64,000 bases of DNA from Blastocystis sp. Blastoise (Eukaryota; Sar; Bigyra; Opalinata; Blastocystidae): NCBI GenBank assembly GCA_039096225.1, contig JBBPEB010000033.1, forward strand, positions 265,001 to 329,000, read 5' to 3'. A program made the translations under genes and the position numbers. Numbering within the stretch: position 1 is the first letter of the stretch; every line of letters begins with the position of its first letter. A model generated the notes under the pieces. The model saw nothing but the letters and a program-made list of their open reading frames with translations, was not told the origin of the DNA and did not search any database. This document shows positions 60,748 through 64,000 of the stretch, piece after piece.

Positions 60748-62185
60748 TTTAATATTATTAATATTAATATTATTCATTTTATAAAATAATTCATTATATT
60801 CATTTGCTCGACTTCTATAAAAACGAAACTTTGAATTTGGCTTTTTATTTTTAGATACAAGAGAATTTTTATTTATAGAAGAAACAGTAGATAGAGTTGA
60901 AGAAGGAAAAACAGAAGATGCTTTTTCTTTATTGTTATTTCGTTTATTATTATTTATATTATTATGAATAACTAGAGTACTTTGATTATTATTATTATTA
61001 TTATTAATATTATTATTAATATTATTATTAATATTACTAAGTGAGTATTGATTGGATAAAGGAGATGAAGAATAAGGAGATAGTATATATTTAGAGGATG
61101 TAAATACTTTCGTTGATAAAGAAGCTGGAGTTGAATCCATTTTAGTCTCATTAGGTTTCTTAATATTTAATACTGACTTAGAACTATATTGATTATTCAT
61201 TGAATTTATAGATTGTGATTTTAGTGCTGACGGCAATATAGTTGATGATTTCTTTTGAGTTCCAGAGAGAGCAGAATGTAAATAAGTTGAATTATCAATA
61301 CCTATATATAAATATATAGTATACAATAGTATCAATTATAGAGTATATATTTGAACTAATATTAGCAATTATTTATCAAAAGGAATATAAAAAAAAGCTA
61401 TATACTATTATTATTTATATACCTTGATTATTATTTATTATATTCTTATTATTTATTGGTTTATTATTATTATATTGTGTATTAGAATTTAATACTATCT
61501 GTTGACTACGAGGAATAGTAGTATTATTCTTAATAGAATATAATTGACTTAATTTATCTGAAACATTCTTATTCTCTTTCTCTTTTAGTGAAGACTTAGT
61601 AGTCATCGACATATTATTTAGTTCTTCAGTAATAGATGCATTCATCTCATTTAGTATATCGAGTTGATCTTCAGAAAAAGTATTTATAGGATCTTTATTA
61701 AATACTAAGCATGCCTTAGTAGGTGAAATATGACTCATGTTCTTGTTAGGCATAGAAGACGACTTTGATACTATTTTATTATATTATTTAAAAAAATTAT
61801 GAAATAATAAAAAATAGTTGAAAAAATAGATATAAATTATGTAAATCTATATATATATACCATGATCATTTTTTGTATTAGTATCGAGTAACATATTTCG
61901 AGAACTTGATGATAACGAATTTGCATAACTGAGTGGTTTTGTTGATAATTGATTTGTGTTATTCTGATAATTCTTATTTAATGTGGATTTCTTTTTATCC
62001 TTTGAATTATGACGAGACATGATATTGATTGAAGAAGGTAAGAGAGTATTTGAGTTCGTTTCTAGTGAATTGATGACAAATTTCTTTTGTTGTTTTCCTT
62101 TATAACATATATTTAATATACATTTATTATTATGATTTTAATATATCATACTTTCAGATTCTTTTGTGTAAAATGAACTTAACAT
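55726..62185 (-). CDS. Giant low-complexity Asn/Ser-rich protein, unknown
   Basis: About nine exons join from the ATG at 62185 (MLSSFYTKESE, spliced to RKQQKKFVIN) towards a stop at 55726-55728 (TGA), roughly 1,900 residues. It is dominated by disordered Asn/Ser/Thr/Asp sequence: ISDNNN repeats (about 60600-60770), poly-Ser, dense SNTPSNPSNTAS repeats (about 59200-59450) and acidic clusters such as DDDTMNDNDDNDEDY. Ordered helical pieces appear only at the C-terminus (SLLQYNTNSLNKISFLSS, then DHISILLQSHLHISSL, NLVNIATYLSMIKLFVNYYK, and LLYIWIEDMNIVDGANYILD). Basic runs (GYTSKRKTKKSKTVEKR) suggest nuclear localisation. I do not recognise it. The last exon is uncertain: TGA would be the only non-TAA stop here, and another splice choice ends in TAA at 55625. 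Confidence 0.6.
59190..59460 (-). repeat. Coding minisatellite: SNTPSNPSNTAS repeats
   Basis: In-frame 12-30-base repeats encode alternating Ser-Asn-Thr-Pro/Ala units in the giant protein. The strand-opposite open frame rich in VLEGLEAVLEG is only its shadow. Confidence 0.9.
60605..60770 (-). repeat. Coding ISDNNN / poly-Asn repeats
   Basis: About five copies of an 18-21-base unit encoding NISDNN, followed by an Asn-rich run, lie in frame in the giant protein. Confidence 0.9.
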
Positions 62186-62628
62186 ACGAAATAAGCTTCA
62201 CGTAAAAAGGCTATTTTGGAAGGAATAAGATCTCAGCTATACTTATATATATCTATATTATATAAAAACAAATATAAAGATTAAAATGAAATAAACGAAA
62301 TCAATATCAAGAATTATGTGATAATAAAATATATATTTGAATTAAAAATCCAAGACTTCATATTCAAACAGAATATAAATAATAATTATATATAAAAGAT
62401 ACTACTTACGTATGTTTCAAATAGCCTAAAAACAAAATGAAATCAAAAGAAAAAAGTGGCACTCTTTTTTGGCGGTAAAAAATATATTTTTTTTAACTCT
62501 GAATTCATGTTGACTAAAACTGAAATTCGTTTATAAGGAAAACTTCGTTTGTTCACATGTATACTGGAAATAGTTTATTGAATGATTACTTAAATTAAAA
62601 ACTTTAAAATAACTTTTGAGAATTAGAT
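62186..62628. promoter_or_regulatory. Divergent promoter region with an E2F-like site
   Basis: This head-to-head spacer separates the giant protein from the ABC ATPase. TTTTTTGGCGGTAAAA at 62465-62480 is the only GC-rich element and resembles an E2F core (TTTGGCGG). The rest is AT-rich. Confidence 0.35.
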
Positions 62629-64000
62629 ATGTCTATTGTAGAGTCAAAAGCAGATCAATCTGGATTGATAGGTGAACAAAATTTGTTTTCTCAAAGTCAG
62701 GATATTCATCTTTTATCTTCAGATGAATTGCTGATAGAAAAGAAAGCTCCAGAATATGATCCAGAACGAGATTTGGTGTTAATTGAGCATTTATCTAAAA
62801 ACTATACATTAGAAGATGGCCGCGTATTAAATATATTAAAGGATATATCGATATCTTACGATTCACCTGTATATCCAATTCAAAAAGGAGAATTTGTGAT
62901 TATTCGAGGGCCAAGTGGAAGTGGGAAAACAACGTATTATTTTTTTGCTTTATTATACGTTTGAATCTATTTAATACATAGAATGCATATTGGAATATCT
63001 TCTATATAGTTTATTGAATATAATTGGTACAATTGATGAACCCACAAGTGGTGATATATACTTATTAGGAGAAAAAATGAATTTTGTGAAGAATGACAAA
63101 CAATTATCTAGAATCAGATTAGAACATGTATATACTATTATTATGTAATATTTTTTTTATATAAAATAAATATTTGTTATATATGTTTATTTATTATGAA
63201 GAAAGAAATATATATTTATTTGTAAGAGAGAAATGTTATTTATTTATGTTTATAAATATATTACTTTTGTGGAAGAGATTCTATTGTATATATTATATAG
63301 TTAGGATTTGTATTTCAAACATTTAATTTAATAAGTACAATGAGTTCTATAGAGAATGTCAAATTACCTATGTCGATGTTACATCATTTATCTTCAAAAG
63401 AAATCGAAGCACGTGCTATAGAACTTCTACAGAAGATGGGTCTTCAAGATCGAATGAATCATCTTCCTTCTGAAATGAGTGGAGGAGAACAAGTATATAT
63501 ATAGAGATATTTATTATATTTTTATATTGTTTATTCTATTTTTATATTGTTTATTTTATATTTATATTGTTTATTCTGTTTGTTATAGAATAGTTCATTT
63601 AATATATATCCAAAAATATAATCTTAATAATATATAATAGAATTCTATATGATGAATATTATATTTATTTACTCTATTTTTTTTCAATTTCATATTTATA
63701 ATTTTTCTTCAGCAACGTGTTACTATTGCAAGAGCTCTTTCGAATTCTCCATCGTTAATTTTATTGGATGAACCAACAGGAGATCTAGATAGTCGTACCA
63801 CAATTGAAGTTATGAATATTCTTTTAGAATTAAATATCGTATATTATTATATATGTATATATTATGTTTTTATGTTATTAATAATTATTGTTATTATTAA
63901 ATATATGATTTAGAATATATATATATATATAGGAAGGGACTACATGTATAATGGTGACCCATAATCCTGATTTAGAATGTTATGCACATCGAATATTATA
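62629..64000 (+). CDS. Soluble ABC ATPase, LolD/MacB-like (3' part cut by window end)
   Basis: At least five exons join from the ATG at 62629 ([17 protein letters not shown]). Residues before about 55 are a eukaryotic-looking polar extension. The ABC domain then shows [20 protein letters not shown], Walker [31 protein letters not shown]-loop VFQTFNL, signature [16 protein letters not shown], Walker [15 protein letters not shown] and H-loop [16 protein letters not shown]. The wording ([31 protein letters not shown]) is typical of the bacterial LolD/MacB/FtsE-like group, which pairs with separate membrane proteins. Spliceosomal introns rule out bacterial contamination. No membrane domain is visible before the window ends; a fused or downstream permease could lie beyond. 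Its transported substrate is unknown. Confidence 0.85.

Overview
This window is nuclear DNA from a very AT-rich, intron-dense single-celled eukaryote. Coding exons are moderately AT-rich. Introns and intergenic DNA are almost pure A+T, with TA, ATT and AAAT tracts. Most genes carry several GT-AG introns, typically starting GTATATAT and ending TATATAG, and their reading frames close exactly across these junctions. I assembled 25 genes by hand from exon fragments. Every securely placed stop codon is TAA. The species cannot be fixed from the sequence. A YqhD-like iron alcohol dehydrogenase, a complex I 51 kDa subunit, sideroflexin and a LolD/MacB-like ABC ATPase suggest a protist with a respiratory or modified mitochondrion and some bacterial-type genes.

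Layout, left to right: 1-2133 is gene-poor. 2134-4297 (-) is a RhoGAP-like protein, head to head with an FKRP/LicD-family protein at 4404-7498 (+). 7654-9817 (-) is an unknown type II membrane protein. 11158-12578 (+) is sideroflexin and 13183-14489 (+) an unknown multi-pass membrane protein. 15006-15833 (+) is NF-YB, 16148-16261 (-) a 37-residue OST4, and 16641-19672 (+) SRP68. 20141-22136 (+) is a GST/ProX tRNA-editing fusion, 22529-23570 (+) SGT1, 23945-26408 (+) PRP4 kinase, and 26751-28638 (+) a BTB-TLDc protein.

Two related type I membrane proteins follow at 29458-30898 (-) and 31823-33015 (-). 33870-37700 (-) is a GT37-like glycosyltransferase with a huge low-complexity stem, 38844-40633 (+) an iron alcohol dehydrogenase, and 40832-41254 and 42197-42737 (-) two tryparedoxin-like proteins. 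43093-45344 (+) is a Sec14-GOLD protein, 45892-48196 (+) a sugar transporter, 48635-50198 (+) an inositol monophosphatase, 50790-53111 (+) the complex I 51 kDa subunit, and 53696-55247 (+) an aldo/keto reductase. About 55726-62185 (-) is a giant Asn/Ser-rich protein. An ABC ATPase starting at 62629 (+) runs off the right edge.

The genes are mostly unrelated housekeeping functions, as expected for a eukaryotic chromosome. There is a loose secretory/glycosylation theme (OST4, SRP68, FKRP-like, GT37-like, Sec14-GOLD) and a redox theme (iron ADH, AKR, two tryparedoxin-like proteins, complex I subunit). I saw no transposon, CRISPR array, tRNA or rRNA.
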